The notes: generated by a model from the letters alone, not told the origin. Counted from the first letter of the stretch, positions 1 through 6,798 are shown. The stretch: DNA of 15,839 nucleotides from VFJL01 sp037147395 (GCA_037147395.1 JBAWVG010000035.1:1-15839), one strand, 5' to 3'. Numbers and translations: made by a program.

Positions 1-54
1 ACCGCCGACATTCGCCTTGTAAGGGCGACGCTCTACCAACTGAGCTAAGCACCC
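1..54 (-). tRNA. tRNA-Val (UAC), 3' part cut off by the window edge
   Basis: Read on the minus strand, the gene begins at 54 with the acceptor strand GGGTGCT, then TA and a D-arm (GCTC...GAGC). An anticodon stem TCGCC/GGCGA encloses the loop CTTACAA, giving anticodon UAC (valine). The variable region is present, but the T-arm and 3' acceptor strand lie beyond base 1. The gene starts 16 bases downstream of the hupB stop codon, so it is probably read through from hupB. A tRNA-Val after hupB is, as I recall, common in betaproteobacteria. Confidence 0.93.
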
Positions 55-70
55 CACATTGGAAGACGCG

Positions 71-343
71 CTAGTTTACTGCATCCTTCAGCGCCTTGCC
101 AGGACTGAATTTCGGAACCTTGGCCGCTTTGATTTTGATTGCTGCACCAGTCCGAGGGTTGCGGCCGGTACGGGCTGCGCGCTTACCCACCTTGAAAGTT
201 CCAAATCCAACTAAAGTGACACTCTGCCCTTTTTTAAGGGTAGCCTTGATTGCAGATAACGTCCCGTCCAAGGCATTCCCTGCTGACGCCTTTGAGATAT
301 CGGCAGATTTTGCGATGGCATCGATAAGTTCAGATTTATTCAC
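71..343 (-). CDS. hupB: DNA-binding protein HU (beta-type)
   Basis: Small histone-like nucleoid protein that binds and bends DNA without strong sequence preference and works as a dimer. The 90-residue product has the usual family length. It has the helical N-terminus (MNKSELIDAIAKSADIS), the GFGTFKV strand near 47-53, and the DNA-minor-groove arm with RNPRTG near 61-66, where the intercalating proline sits. The basic C-terminal tail ends in KALKDAVN. The start codon is GTG (341-343), supported by a purine-rich AAAGGGGA ribosome binding site a few bases upstream. A strong sigma-70-type promoter lies about 55-85 bases upstream, so hupB is probably transcribed independently of hprK. A tRNA-Val gene follows directly. 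Identity is very secure; the B suffix is by convention. Confidence 0.97.
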   Translation of the reverse strand: MNKSELIDAIAKSADISKASAGNALDGTLSAIKATLKKGQSVTLVGFGTFKVGKRAARTGRNPRTGAAIKIKAAKVPKFSPGKALKDAVN

Positions 344-397
344 GTAATTCCCCTTTCATTATTAGTAAGAAAGTTACAAGAAGGTCCCGCAGCCGCT

Positions 398-426
398 TTT
401 ATATCAAGCCATTTTGGCCTGGTCAA
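398..426 (-). promoter_or_regulatory. Sigma-70-type promoter of hupB
   Basis: On the minus strand a -35 box TTGACC (421-426) and a -10 box TATAAA (398-403) are separated by exactly 17 bases, both close to consensus. The GTG start of hupB is about 55 bases downstream. The spacer holds an imperfect dyad (GGCC AAAAT GGCT), which could be a binding site or chance. Confidence 0.8.
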
Positions 427-434
427 GCAATTGT

Positions 435-474
435 AAAAGTATTTTTGAGGGGTTTCTATTATAGAAATACTTTT
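435..474 (-). terminator. AT-rich inverted repeat, possible terminator of the hprK operon
   Basis: A perfect 10-base inverted repeat (AAAAGTATTT at 435-444, AAATACTTTT at 465-474) encloses a 20-base spacer that itself contains TTTCTA/TAGAAA (453-458, 462-467). It sits between the hprK stop and the hupB promoter, where a terminator is expected. The stem is AT-rich, and on the minus strand the T-run is only the four bases that end the stem, so it would be a weak terminator. It could instead be an operator or a DNA-bending site upstream of hupB. Confidence 0.35.
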
Positions 475-550
475 TTTGATCGAGGATAATAACAAAAGCA
501 TATTCAATTCCTCGGTCTATGCAAATCACATTTTATTTACACAACTTCAT

Positions 551-1495
551 CTAATCACACTCCTTTCCCATTTCTTGCTCATGTCGCGCGAGAAATTCTT
601 TTGTGCTGTCGATACCCCGTAGCTGTAAAACATAATTGCGCACAGCCGCCTCTACCAATACCGCCAGGTTGCGTCCCGCAACAACCGGAATGATGACCTT
701 GCGAATATTAACACCCATAACAGTCTCGTTAACATCATTAATTGGCAACCGTTCCACCGAGTTAAGATCTGCACCGCCTGGCTTTAACAGGTGCACAATC
801 AGCTTCATACTTTTCCGCCGCCGTACCGCAGTCTCACCGAAAATAGTCCGGATGTTCAATACCCCCAAACCCCGCACCTCAAGAAAATCACGCAGCATTG
901 GTGGGCAACGCCCCTCCAGCGTCTCTGGTGCAATGCGGCGGAGTTCCACCACATCATCCGCGACCAAGCCGTGGCCACGACTCACCAGCTCTAGGGCCAA
1001 CTCACTCTTACCAACGCCACTCTCACCGGTAATCATTACCCCCATTCCCAGCACATCTAGAAGCACTCCATGCAGAGTAAAGGGTGGAGCCAGAACACGT
1101 CTAAGGTAGGTCCTCAATAACCAGATCACCTCCAGACTGGAATATGGGGACCGTAGCAAGGGGATACGAGAGGATTCGGCTAATGCGCGCAGCGCAGTGG
1201 GTACGGAGGCACCATCCGTCACAATGATACAAGCTATGCTGCTTTGGGCCAGTTGATTTATATTCTGTTGCAAGGCTATTGGATCAAGCCGGTTGAGATA
1301 ATCTGTCTCAGTTTCACTCAATACCTGCACCCAATTAGGGTGAATAAAATTGAGATGACCAACCACACCCTGGGCAGACTGATCGATCATTTTATCGTCG
1401 AGCTGTCTATCACTCCCATCCCTGCCCGCTTCCCAACTCAGAGTGAGCTTCTCCTTTTTGTCCTCGAATAACTGCTCAATACTAATCTGGGGCAT
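551..1495 (-). CDS. hprK: HPr kinase/phosphorylase
   Basis: Bifunctional enzyme that phosphorylates and dephosphorylates a serine of the phosphocarrier HPr. It acts in the cytoplasm as a sensor for the regulatory phosphotransferase system of proteobacteria. With the start used here the product is 314 residues. It has an N-terminal HprK domain and then the kinase domain, with the conserved LHGV histidine near 142. The Walker A loop GESGVGKS is at 157-164, followed by the VADDVVELR acidic pair near 180-181. The family signature EVRGLGVLNIRTIFGE lies near 206-221. An in-frame ATG 42 bases upstream (1537) would give 328 residues, but MPQISIEQLFED matches the usual family N-terminus and has a GGA six bases upstream. 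The start overlaps the end of ptsN by 14 bases, implying translational coupling. Neither rapZ nor ptsH follows on this strand. Confidence 0.95.
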   Translation of the reverse strand: MPQISIEQLFEDKKEKLTLSWEAGRDGSDRQLDDKMIDQSAQGVVGHLNFIHPNWVQVLSETETDYLNRLDPIALQQNINQLAQSSIACIIVTDGASVPTALRALAESSRIPLLRSPYSSLEVIWLLRTYLRRVLAPPFTLHGVLLDVLGMGVMITGESGVGKSELALELVSRGHGLVADDVVELRRIAPETLEGRCPPMLRDFLEVRGLGVLNIRTIFGETAVRRRKSMKLIVHLLKPGGADLNSVERLPINDVNETVMGVNIRKVIIPVVAGRNLAVLVEAAVRNYVLQLRGIDSTKEFLARHEQEMGKECD

Positions 1496-1949
1496 TTGGC
1501 GTCCAGTTAGAGATAATTTGATAGACTTCCATTGCATCCTTACCCGTTAGCAGACCTTCGCGAAGACTCTTGTCACTGAACATTTGTGCCAATTCGCTTA
1601 AGATTTGCAAGTGCAGGTCAGTCGCCTTCTCCGGAACCAGTAGGACGCAAATCAAACTGACCGGCTTTTCATCCGGCGCGTCAAATGGAATCGGTTCTTT
1701 CATACGAATAAATGCGGCAGCAGCATCACGTAGCCCTTTAATCCTACCATGCGGAATCGCGACACCTTGACCAAGTCCGGTGGATCCCAGTTTTTCGCGG
1801 GCGAACAGGCTATCGAAGACCTGATTATGTGTAATGTGCAATGTGTTCTCGAACAATACTCCGACCTGCTCAAATACGCGCTTCTTGCTGGCGGCATCTA
1901 GCTCTACAATGACTTGAGATGGAGTTAATAGCTGGGCAATAAGGTTCAT
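1482..1949 (-). CDS. ptsN: Nitrogen-PTS enzyme EIIA-Ntr (PtsN)
   Basis: Terminal phosphoacceptor of the nitrogen phosphotransferase system. It takes phosphate from the HPr-like protein NPr and regulates other proteins by contact rather than importing sugar. The 155-residue product is a single PTS EIIA type-2 domain. The expected phosphorylation histidine is H67 in GVAIPHGRIKG, and REKLGSTGLGQG precedes it. An upstream gap of 93 bases separates it from hpf and contains a stable hairpin. The ATG at 1949 has no recognisable Shine-Dalgarno sequence; the leader is almost pure A/T, so initiation may depend on an unstructured leader. The end overlaps hprK. Its place beside rpoN is the standard arrangement and links it to nitrogen and carbon regulation. 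Confidence 0.95.
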   Translation of the reverse strand: MNLIAQLLTPSQVIVELDAASKKRVFEQVGVLFENTLHITHNQVFDSLFAREKLGSTGLGQGVAIPHGRIKGLRDAAAAFIRMKEPIPFDAPDEKPVSLICVLLVPEKATDLHLQILSELAQMFSDKSLREGLLTGKDAMEVYQIISNWTPNAPD

Positions 1950-2002
1950 AAAGAATAATTTATATTTAAATTAATTTGCTTAAATCCGGTGATGTAACGG
2001 CA

Positions 2003-2021
2003 CTGGACTGACTTTGTCCAG
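2003..2021 (-). other. Hairpin in the hpf-ptsN spacer
   Basis: CTGGAC and GTCCAG (2003-2008 and 2016-2021) form a perfect 6-bp stem with a 7-base loop. Flanking GG/CC can extend it past a 2-base bulge. No T-run follows on the minus strand, so it does not look like an intrinsic terminator. A role in RNA processing or in differential expression of hpf and ptsN is possible but unproven. Confidence 0.4.
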
Positions 2022-2042
2022 CCAAGCTAATCATTCCGGCTA

Positions 2043-2366
2043 CTATGATTCTTCGTTGTTAACCGGCACAACATCGCTACGCCGGTCCGCGCTCTTCTCC
2101 TTATGCTTGAGTATCTGCCGGTCGAGCTTGTCCACCAGACTGTCGATGGAAGCATACATGTCGGGGCTATCCGTTTCGACAAAAATATCTTTACCACGAA
2201 CATGTACATTGGCCTCAGCCTTCTGCTTAAGCTTCTCCACCGATAGAATCACGCTAACATCAATAACATGGTCAAAATGACGCTTTATTTTACCCATCTT
2301 AGAAGTAACGTAATCGCGCATCGCTACGGTGATTTCCACATGGTGACCGGTAAGATTGAGATTCAT
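2043..2366 (-). CDS. hpf: Ribosome hibernation promoting factor (short HPF/YfiA family)
   Basis: Binds the small ribosomal subunit near the decoding centre and promotes inactive 100S ribosome dimers in slow-growing or starved cells. The 107-residue product begins MNLNLTGHHVEITVAMRDYV, a typical family N-terminus. It keeps the alternating strand/helix pattern and the basic helix segment (DKLDRQILKHKEK near 78-90), and ends in an acidic tail. It lacks the long C-terminal dimerisation domain, so it is the short form. The frame is open up to 2465 but that would overlap rpoN by 80 bases. The start chosen is the second of two adjacent ATGs, 4 bases from a strong AAGGAGG site. It lies 19 bases after the rpoN stop, as in many proteobacteria. 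Confidence 0.93.
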   Translation of the reverse strand: MNLNLTGHHVEITVAMRDYVTSKMGKIKRHFDHVIDVSVILSVEKLKQKAEANVHVRGKDIFVETDSPDMYASIDSLVDKLDRQILKHKEKSADRRSDVVPVNNEES

Positions 2367-2370
2367 CATG

Positions 2371-2377
2371 CCTCCTT
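2371..2377 (-). promoter_or_regulatory. Strong ribosome binding site of hpf that decides its start
   Basis: The minus-strand sequence AAGGAGG is a full Shine-Dalgarno match, the best in the left cluster. It is 1 base from the first and 4 bases from the second ATG of a tandem ATGATG, which favours the second (2364-2366). It rules out the much longer upstream reading. Confidence 0.75.
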
Positions 2378-2385
2378 GGCTTAGA

Positions 2386-3849
2386 TTAAAACGACTTACG
2401 AAGACTAACTGGTGGAATCTGCATGGACTCACGGTACTTCGCAACCGTACGTCGAGCAACCACAATGCCTTGCTGCCCTAAAATCTCTGAGATTTGGCTA
2501 TCACTTAGTGGTTTCTTGATATTCTCACCGCCTATAAATTGCTTGATCAAGGCTCTAATTGCCGTAGCGGAGCAGACTCCACCGGTATTCGTTGCAACGT
2601 GACTGCCAAAAAAATACTTCAGCTCAAATGTTCCGCGCGGTGTCCGCATAAATTTCTGGGTAGTCACACGTGAGACAGTGGACTCATGCAACTCAAGCAC
2701 GTCCGCTATTTCACGCAGCACTAGTGGACGCATGGCGACTGTACCGTGCTCAAAAAATTGTCGCTGACGCTCAACTATCGCACAAGACACTCTCAGGATT
2801 GTGTCAAAGCGCTGCCTTACATTCTTGATGAGCCACTTGGCTTCGTTTAATTGACCGACCAATCGTTGCGCAGAGTCATCATTATTCTGCTTCAAGATAG
2901 AAGCATAGTACTGATTTATCCTTAGGCGCGGCATCGCTTCTGGATTGAGGCGAGCCACCCAAGTATTACCAGCCTTAGTCACAATCACATCCGCCACGAT
3001 GTAGCGTGCTACTGTAGTGCTAAAATCTGAACCAGGCTTGGGGTTTAAGTGTGTAATAAGATATTGTATCGATCGCAGGCAGTCATCATCACAGTGCAAT
3101 GATTTCTTGATCAGACGGAAGTCCCTAGCTGCTAGGCTCTCCAGATGACTAGTCACCAACAGTAGAGCCTTGTCGAGGTAGGGGGTGTCATCTGGCAGAG
3201 CATGTAGCTGCAGGGCAAGGCACTCCGCTAAGTTACGGGCCCCAATGCCGGGCGGATCCAGATGCTGCAAGCACTCTAAAGCAATGTGTAAGTCGCCGAG
3301 ATCTATCTCAAACTCTGAGGGCAGCAAGCTAACAAGTTCCTCCAGATCCTGAGTGAGATAACCATCATCATCTAGGCTATCTATGAGTAGACCTACAATC
3401 CCTCTATCGCGCTCGGTGATCTGGCTGAGGTTAATTTGCAAATTGAGATGATCGCGTAGACTGGGAGAATCTGCTGCTTGCTGCGGGAACTCATGATCAC
3501 CATCGTCATCATTCGCACCACGAGAGCCGCCTTCACCCTCAAACCAGTCTGACTCGTCGGTTGGACTGGTTTTCGTGTCAGTATCATACTCGGTAACAAT
3601 CGTATCACCCGAGGGCTCACTCTGCGACTCCGATATATCTTCACCTTGGGGTAGCGGAGACGAGTCACCTGCCTGGAAACCCTGCTGCTCAAGATTATCA
3701 TCAAGCTCCAGCAGGGGGTTTTCCTGAACCATGCGCTCTATCTCCTGATTCATCTCCAGGGTCGAGAGCTGCAGCAGTCGTATTGATTGCTGTAACTGCG
3801 GGGTCAGGGTCAGGTGTTGCGACAGCTTAAGCTGTAAGGTAGGTCTCAT
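2386..3849 (-). CDS. rpoN: RNA polymerase sigma-54 factor
   Basis: Alternative sigma factor that directs RNA polymerase to -24/-12 promoters and needs AAA+ enhancer-binding activators. With the start used the product has 487 residues. Region I (1-49, RPTLQLKLSQHLTLTPQLQQ...) is glutamine- and leucine-rich and contacts activators. Region II (about 50-125) is acidic and low in complexity. The core-binding domain follows, then the helix-turn-helix (ELHESTVSRVTTQKFM near 386-401). The diagnostic RpoN box ARRTVAKYRE is at 465-474. The frame is open 9 codons further up to a GTG, but MRPTLQLKLSQHL is the family start. Neither start has a good Shine-Dalgarno site. It lies between lptB and hpf, the common arrangement. 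All diagnostic regions are intact. Confidence 0.97.
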   Translation of the reverse strand: MRPTLQLKLSQHLTLTPQLQQSIRLLQLSTLEMNQEIERMVQENPLLELDDNLEQQGFQAGDSSPLPQGEDISESQSEPSGDTIVTEYDTDTKTSPTDESDWFEGEGGSRGANDDDGDHEFPQQAADSPSLRDHLNLQINLSQITERDRGIVGLLIDSLDDDGYLTQDLEELVSLLPSEFEIDLGDLHIALECLQHLDPPGIGARNLAECLALQLHALPDDTPYLDKALLLVTSHLESLAARDFRLIKKSLHCDDDCLRSIQYLITHLNPKPGSDFSTTVARYIVADVIVTKAGNTWVARLNPEAMPRLRINQYYASILKQNNDDSAQRLVGQLNEAKWLIKNVRQRFDTILRVSCAIVERQRQFFEHGTVAMRPLVLREIADVLELHESTVSRVTTQKFMRTPRGTFELKYFFGSHVATNTGGVCSATAIRALIKQFIGGENIKKPLSDSQISEILGQQGIVVARRTVAKYRESMQIPPVSLRKSF

Positions 3850-3903
3850 AATTTTGGAGAAACAACAGACAACCACAGACCCGGATAAATCGAGTCTTTA
3901 ATC

Positions 3904-4626
3904 TCACAACTGGAAATTCTCTCCCAAGTACACCTTCCTTACATCTTCATTGTAAATGATTTCATCGGGCTTGCCCCCGGCCAGCACAACCCCCTGATTG
4001 ATAATGTAGGCATGATCGCAAATTCCTAACGTTTCTCTGACATTATGATCACTAATGATCACACCGATATCACGTTCCTTGAGGAAATTTATGATCTTCT
4101 GGATATCCAATACAGCAATCGGATCAACCCCTGCAAATGGCTCGTCCAATAGAATAAAGCGTGGCTGCGTTGCCAGTGCTCTAGCAATCTCTACGCGCCG
4201 ACGTTCGCCCCCAGATAGACTAATGGCAGAGTTGTCGCGCAAATGACTAATATGTAAGTCATGTAACAAGTCATCCAGATGCTGCTGGATCTCATATGTA
4301 TCGTAATCCTGCAGCTCCAATACCGCAGAAATGTTTTCCGCCACAGACAACCGTCTAAAAATTGACGCGTCCTGCGGCAAATAACTCAATCCTAGCCGAG
4401 CACGGTGATGGACCGGCATCTGACTCACATCGTTTCCATCCAAATATATGCTACCGCCATCCAGCGACACCAACCCCACCATCATGTAGAAACAGGTAGT
4501 CTTACCTGCACCGTTTGGGCCGAGCAAACCCACCACTTCTCCGCTGTTAACGGCAAGCGACACATCTTGCACCACAGTACGGGACTTATACTGTTTCTTT
4601 AGGTTACAAACCTTAAATTCACTCAT
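3904..4626 (-). CDS. lptB: LPS export ABC transporter ATP-binding protein LptB
   Basis: Cytoplasmic ATPase that, as a dimer with membrane proteins LptF and LptG, extracts lipopolysaccharide from the inner membrane and pushes it along the LptC-LptA bridge. The 240-residue product is a single ABC domain of normal length. Walker A GPNGAGKT is at 36-43, the Q-loop near Q85, signature LSGGE at 137-141, Walker B FILLDE at 157-162, and the switch histidine is H193 in SDHN. The C-terminal YLGENFQL matches the LptB end. It starts 36 bases after lptA, and an AAAGAG tract abuts the ATG, an unusually close ribosome binding site. LptF and LptG are not in the window and are normally encoded elsewhere. Confidence 0.97.
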   Translation of the reverse strand: MSEFKVCNLKKQYKSRTVVQDVSLAVNSGEVVGLLGPNGAGKTTCFYMMVGLVSLDGGSIYLDGNDVSQMPVHHRARLGLSYLPQDASIFRRLSVAENISAVLELQDYDTYEIQQHLDDLLHDLHISHLRDNSAISLSGGERRRVEIARALATQPRFILLDEPFAGVDPIAVLDIQKIINFLKERDIGVIISDHNVRETLGICDHAYIINQGVVLAGGKPDEIIYNEDVRKVYLGENFQL

Positions 4627-4662
4627 CTCTTTAAAACTCGGGCTCCGGATAGGGTTACTCTC

Positions 4663-5202
4663 CTACGGCTTCTCGGTCGCCGACCCCTCCTGTTTATTCT
4701 TCGGTTGGATCACGATCCGCACCCTACCGGTAGGGTTCGCTTGAGTATCTGTTTTTTCATTGTTACCCGTTACCTGAAAGAATTCGCTGACCGCATCGTA
4801 AGATATATAGTCACCCTCAACCTCGTCCTGCCCACGCTTCAGTCTCGCTTTCTTAAAGAGCTGCACCTTGTCAGCCTTGCCATCATATTCCATCCGCTCA
4901 CTCCAGCCTTCGATATACTCATCCTTACCATCACGTTTCTGCCGAAAACTGACGGGATTGCCGAAAGCTGTTGCATGCCGGAAGCCGCCAGAGTCTTCCT
5001 TAACTAGCATCTTATCCGCACGCATGATCAGAGTTCCTTGGGTGAGAACTACATTGCCGGTGAATACACTGGTGCGAGTGGCACTCTCCACAGTGGCCCG
5101 GTCAGCCTCTAAATTAACCGGCTTATCACGATCAGCACGCTCGGCCAGAGCATGTCCAGAAGGCAACAACGCTAACAACAATATAATGGAGAGTAATTTC
5201 AT
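4663..5202 (-). CDS. lptA: Periplasmic LPS transport protein LptA
   Basis: Periplasmic beta-jellyroll protein that oligomerises into the bridge carrying LPS from LptC to LptD. With the start used the product is 179 residues. It has a clear signal peptide (MKLLSIILLLALLPSGHALA, cleavage expected after the ALA at 18-20). The OstA-like domain follows, with NLEADRATVES, FTGNVVLTQGTLIMRADKM and VEGDYISYDAVSEFFQVTG. The frame is open 20 codons further upstream into the end of lptC. However, the start at 5202 gives a proper secretion signal and is preceded by AAGG five bases away. Its C-terminal tail is lysine-rich and polar. It lies 37 bases after lptC and 36 before lptB, consistent with one transcript. 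Confidence 0.93.
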   Translation of the reverse strand: MKLLSIILLLALLPSGHALAERADRDKPVNLEADRATVESATRTSVFTGNVVLTQGTLIMRADKMLVKEDSGGFRHATAFGNPVSFRQKRDGKDEYIEGWSERMEYDGKADKVQLFKKARLKRGQDEVEGDYISYDAVSEFFQVTGNNEKTDTQANPTGRVRIVIQPKNKQEGSATEKP

Positions 5203-5239
5203 GCGTACCTTATAAATAGGCCCGGATGCAGCCATCAGA

Positions 5240-5830
5240 CTACCGTTTCTTATCATGAACAACTCTGACCTGTGACATCAATCGAGTGACGTTAGTGCCG
5301 CTGTCTAATTCCATTCCAACGGCATTAATGGTGGTGCCCCCTTCTTTGATGGTCACAGCTTTATCAGTTCTGGCGATATCTCCATCTGGATTGATGAGTA
5401 AGGAACTGGTGATCAGGGTTGCCCTATTCGGACTGGTACCCACATTACGCGATAAGATCACATTTCCGCTGAGATTAACATCATCATTGCCACCTGATAT
5501 CTCTCCTCGGTCTGCGCTTATCTGCACCTCAGATTTACCGGGGGCAGCATTGACAAGACGGGGGCGTTCCAAATGAGTGCTATCGTCGTCCGAATAGTGC
5601 AACATTTTTTTTGCAAAAAGTTTATAGCGCGCAACACCTTCCTGGTCCGTCCGAATAACTGAGAGACCCTCAAGCATATAGTCTGGGTCACGGCGAACAG
5701 TACCATCCTCCACCGTGACTGAGGGCTGCACTGCCTTATCTAACCAGAATGTTGCCGCCACCAATAAAATCAGTACGGCCAGTGGCAGCCTGGGCAGATT
5801 GGTGAGTTTGGTCAGGACCTGGTTAATCAT
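5240..5830 (-). CDS. lptC: LPS export protein LptC
   Basis: Bitopic inner-membrane protein that receives LPS from the LptBFG transporter and hands it to LptA. The 196-residue product has one N-terminal membrane span (about 15-30, LPLAVLILLVAATFWL) with a basic/polar cytoplasmic start. A periplasmic OstA-fold domain follows, with PDYMLEGLSVIRTDQEGVARY, then SADRGEISGGNDDVNLSGNV. The ATG overlaps the kdsC stop codon as ATGA (5827-5830), so translation is very likely coupled. LptC is poorly conserved in sequence, and its identity rests on the domain pattern plus its place between kdsC and lptA. Confidence 0.93.
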   Translation of the reverse strand: MINQVLTKLTNLPRLPLAVLILLVAATFWLDKAVQPSVTVEDGTVRRDPDYMLEGLSVIRTDQEGVARYKLFAKKMLHYSDDDSTHLERPRLVNAAPGKSEVQISADRGEISGGNDDVNLSGNVILSRNVGTSPNRATLITSSLLINPDGDIARTDKAVTIKEGGTTINAVGMELDSGTNVTRLMSQVRVVHDKKR

Positions 5831-6351
5831 TTAAGGTATTCCGCCTGCTGAGCGCACAAGGTATCTTGAGCCGACATTATTATTTCGCAGATCTCACGAA
5901 CGGCACCGTGCCCACCTTCAAGATGAGTGACATAGTCTGCATGTTTTTTCACCACCGCAGGGGCGGCGGGGACGCTGACTGACAGACCGCATCGCATCAT
6001 CACCGGCAGGTCCACCAGATCATCTCCGACATACGCGCAGTCGGAAGCCTCCAGCCCCACTCTCAGCAACAACTCCTCAAATATCTGCAGCTTGTTTTCC
6101 ACTCCCTGAAAGACGAAAGTGACACCCAGATCCTGCGCACGCAAGTCAACACAACGCGACTCTCTGCTGGTGATGATCGCCAACTCAACTCCGCTTGCCT
6201 TAAGCATTTTCATACCGTGACCATCACGGCTATTGAACGTCTTCGCCTCCTCTCCGTTTGTCCCGATATGAAGACTGCCATCTGTCAGCACTCCATCCAC
6301 ATCGAAAATAGCCATCCGAATTCTTTGTGATTTTTCTAGTACAGATTGCAT
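5827..6351 (-). CDS. kdsC: 3-deoxy-D-manno-octulosonate 8-phosphate phosphatase KdsC
   Basis: HAD-superfamily phosphatase that releases Kdo from Kdo-8-phosphate, the step before CMP-Kdo formation for the LPS inner core. With the ATG at 6351 the product is 174 residues, a normal cap-less C0 HAD enzyme. Motif I is FDVDGVLTDG, with nucleophile D17 and acid/base D19. Motif II is IITSRES (T61), motif III lysine is in ENK (K87), and motif IV is GDD (109-111). The frame is open to a TTG 9 codons upstream, but the ATG has a GGA six bases ahead and QSVLEKSQRIRMAIFDVDG resembles the usual N-terminus. It heads the LPS/rpoN cluster. The gene often found upstream, kdsD, is absent and replaced by a long spacer. 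Confidence 0.95.
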   Translation of the reverse strand: MQSVLEKSQRIRMAIFDVDGVLTDGSLHIGTNGEEAKTFNSRDGHGMKMLKASGVELAIITSRESRCVDLRAQDLGVTFVFQGVENKLQIFEELLLRVGLEASDCAYVGDDLVDLPVMMRCGLSVSVPAAPAVVKKHADYVTHLEGGHGAVREICEIIMSAQDTLCAQQAEYLK

Positions 6352-6435
6352 TGATATTCCAGAATAATACTCATCCAATCACAATACCTCTAGTCACTTA
6401 CGCATCATATAGAGCGTAGTCGGGGCCGAGCGCGC

Positions 6436-6465
6436 TTGCCCACCGTGATTCACGGATACTGGCAA
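6436..6465. repeat. Nested inverted repeat upstream of kdsC
   Basis: CCGTGA-T-TCACGG (6443-6455) is a 13-base palindrome with a single central base. It is flanked by a second inverted pair, TTGCC (6436-6440) and GGCAA (6461-6465). It lies 85-115 bases upstream of the kdsC start. The near-zero loop suits a dimeric regulator site better than an RNA hairpin. No T-run follows on either strand. Function unknown. Confidence 0.45.
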
Positions 6466-6498
6466 CACCGAACGATTGTCCTAACCTTGACTCCAAAT

Positions 6499-6510
6499 CA
6501 TTCATGAATG
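6499..6510. repeat. 12-base perfect palindrome
   Basis: CATTCATGAATG is identical to its reverse complement. It lies about 150 bases upstream of kdsC. A second palindrome, CATTTTTAAAAATG, follows 51 bases further on. Either may be a protein-binding site or chance in AT-rich DNA. Confidence 0.35.
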
Positions 6511-6561
6511 GATGATACCAGAACTAAATTACCACCCCCATCCGGTCAGGGTTTCTGCTCG

Positions 6562-6575
6562 CATTTTTAAAAATG
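6562..6575. repeat. 14-base perfect palindrome
   Basis: CATTTTTAAAAATG equals its own reverse complement. It begins and ends with the same CAT/ATG as the palindrome at 6499-6510. It lies in the AT-rich half of the spacer. No function can be assigned. Confidence 0.35.
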
Positions 6576-6611
6576 AAACCTCTTAAAATTGCAGGGATGA
6601 GGTTAAAGAGC

Positions 6612-6661
6612 CACTATAACTGCACTGGAAAGCTTTATTTAGACACTGACCAATTATAGTG
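6612..6661. repeat. 8-base inverted repeat with 34-base spacer
   Basis: CACTATAA (6612-6619) and TTATAGTG (6654-6661) are exact reverse complements. Both halves resemble -10 elements (TATAGT on either strand), but I find no matching -35 boxes. It could be a remnant of a small mobile repeat or coincidence. Confidence 0.3.
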
Positions 6662-6662
6662 C

Positions 6663-6680
6663 CGACGTCACCGACGTCAC
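6663..6680. repeat. Tandem CGACGTCAC repeat
   Basis: The 9-mer CGACGTCAC occurs twice in perfect tandem (6663-6671, 6672-6680). Each copy contains the palindrome GACGTC, and the pair is bounded by GC-rich GCC and GGCC. It lies directly after the right arm of the inverted repeat ending at 6661 and about 90 bases before the tRNA-Lys -35 region. Nine-base phasing is a little less than one helical turn, so two proteins could bind side by side. Function unknown. Confidence 0.5.
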
Positions 6681-6770
6681 GGCCATCAAAAATTTCAGTA
6701 GAGGCAACGGTCACAAAGTAGCTTAAACCAAGTTTTTAACAATTTTAAGAAACTTCGCCCAAAGAGAACT

Positions 6771-6798
6771 TTTGTATCGGAGTGTGAATCGGTATAAT
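6771..6798 (+). promoter_or_regulatory. Promoter of tRNA-Lys
   Basis: A perfect -10 box TATAAT (6793-6798) lies 11 bases before the tRNA. The best -35 is the poor TTTGTA (6771-6776) with a 16-base spacer. The short leader suits a stable-RNA promoter. Only the -10 assignment is secure. Confidence 0.6.

Noticed and set aside
636..1109. 157-codon open frame on the plus strand opposite hprK
   Set aside because: It is fully antisense to a well-conserved enzyme, with serine/threonine/arginine-rich composition typical of a reversed reading frame and no recognisable motif.
6381..6480. Short minus-strand reading frames upstream of kdsC, considered as a kdsD remnant or small protein
   Set aside because: Only about 20-25 codons between stops, no start with a ribosome binding site, and no resemblance to arabinose-5-phosphate isomerase.
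6612..6661. Inverted repeat considered as ends of a miniature transposon
   Set aside because: Only 8-base ends, a 34-base interior and no clear target duplication; kept only as a repeat.
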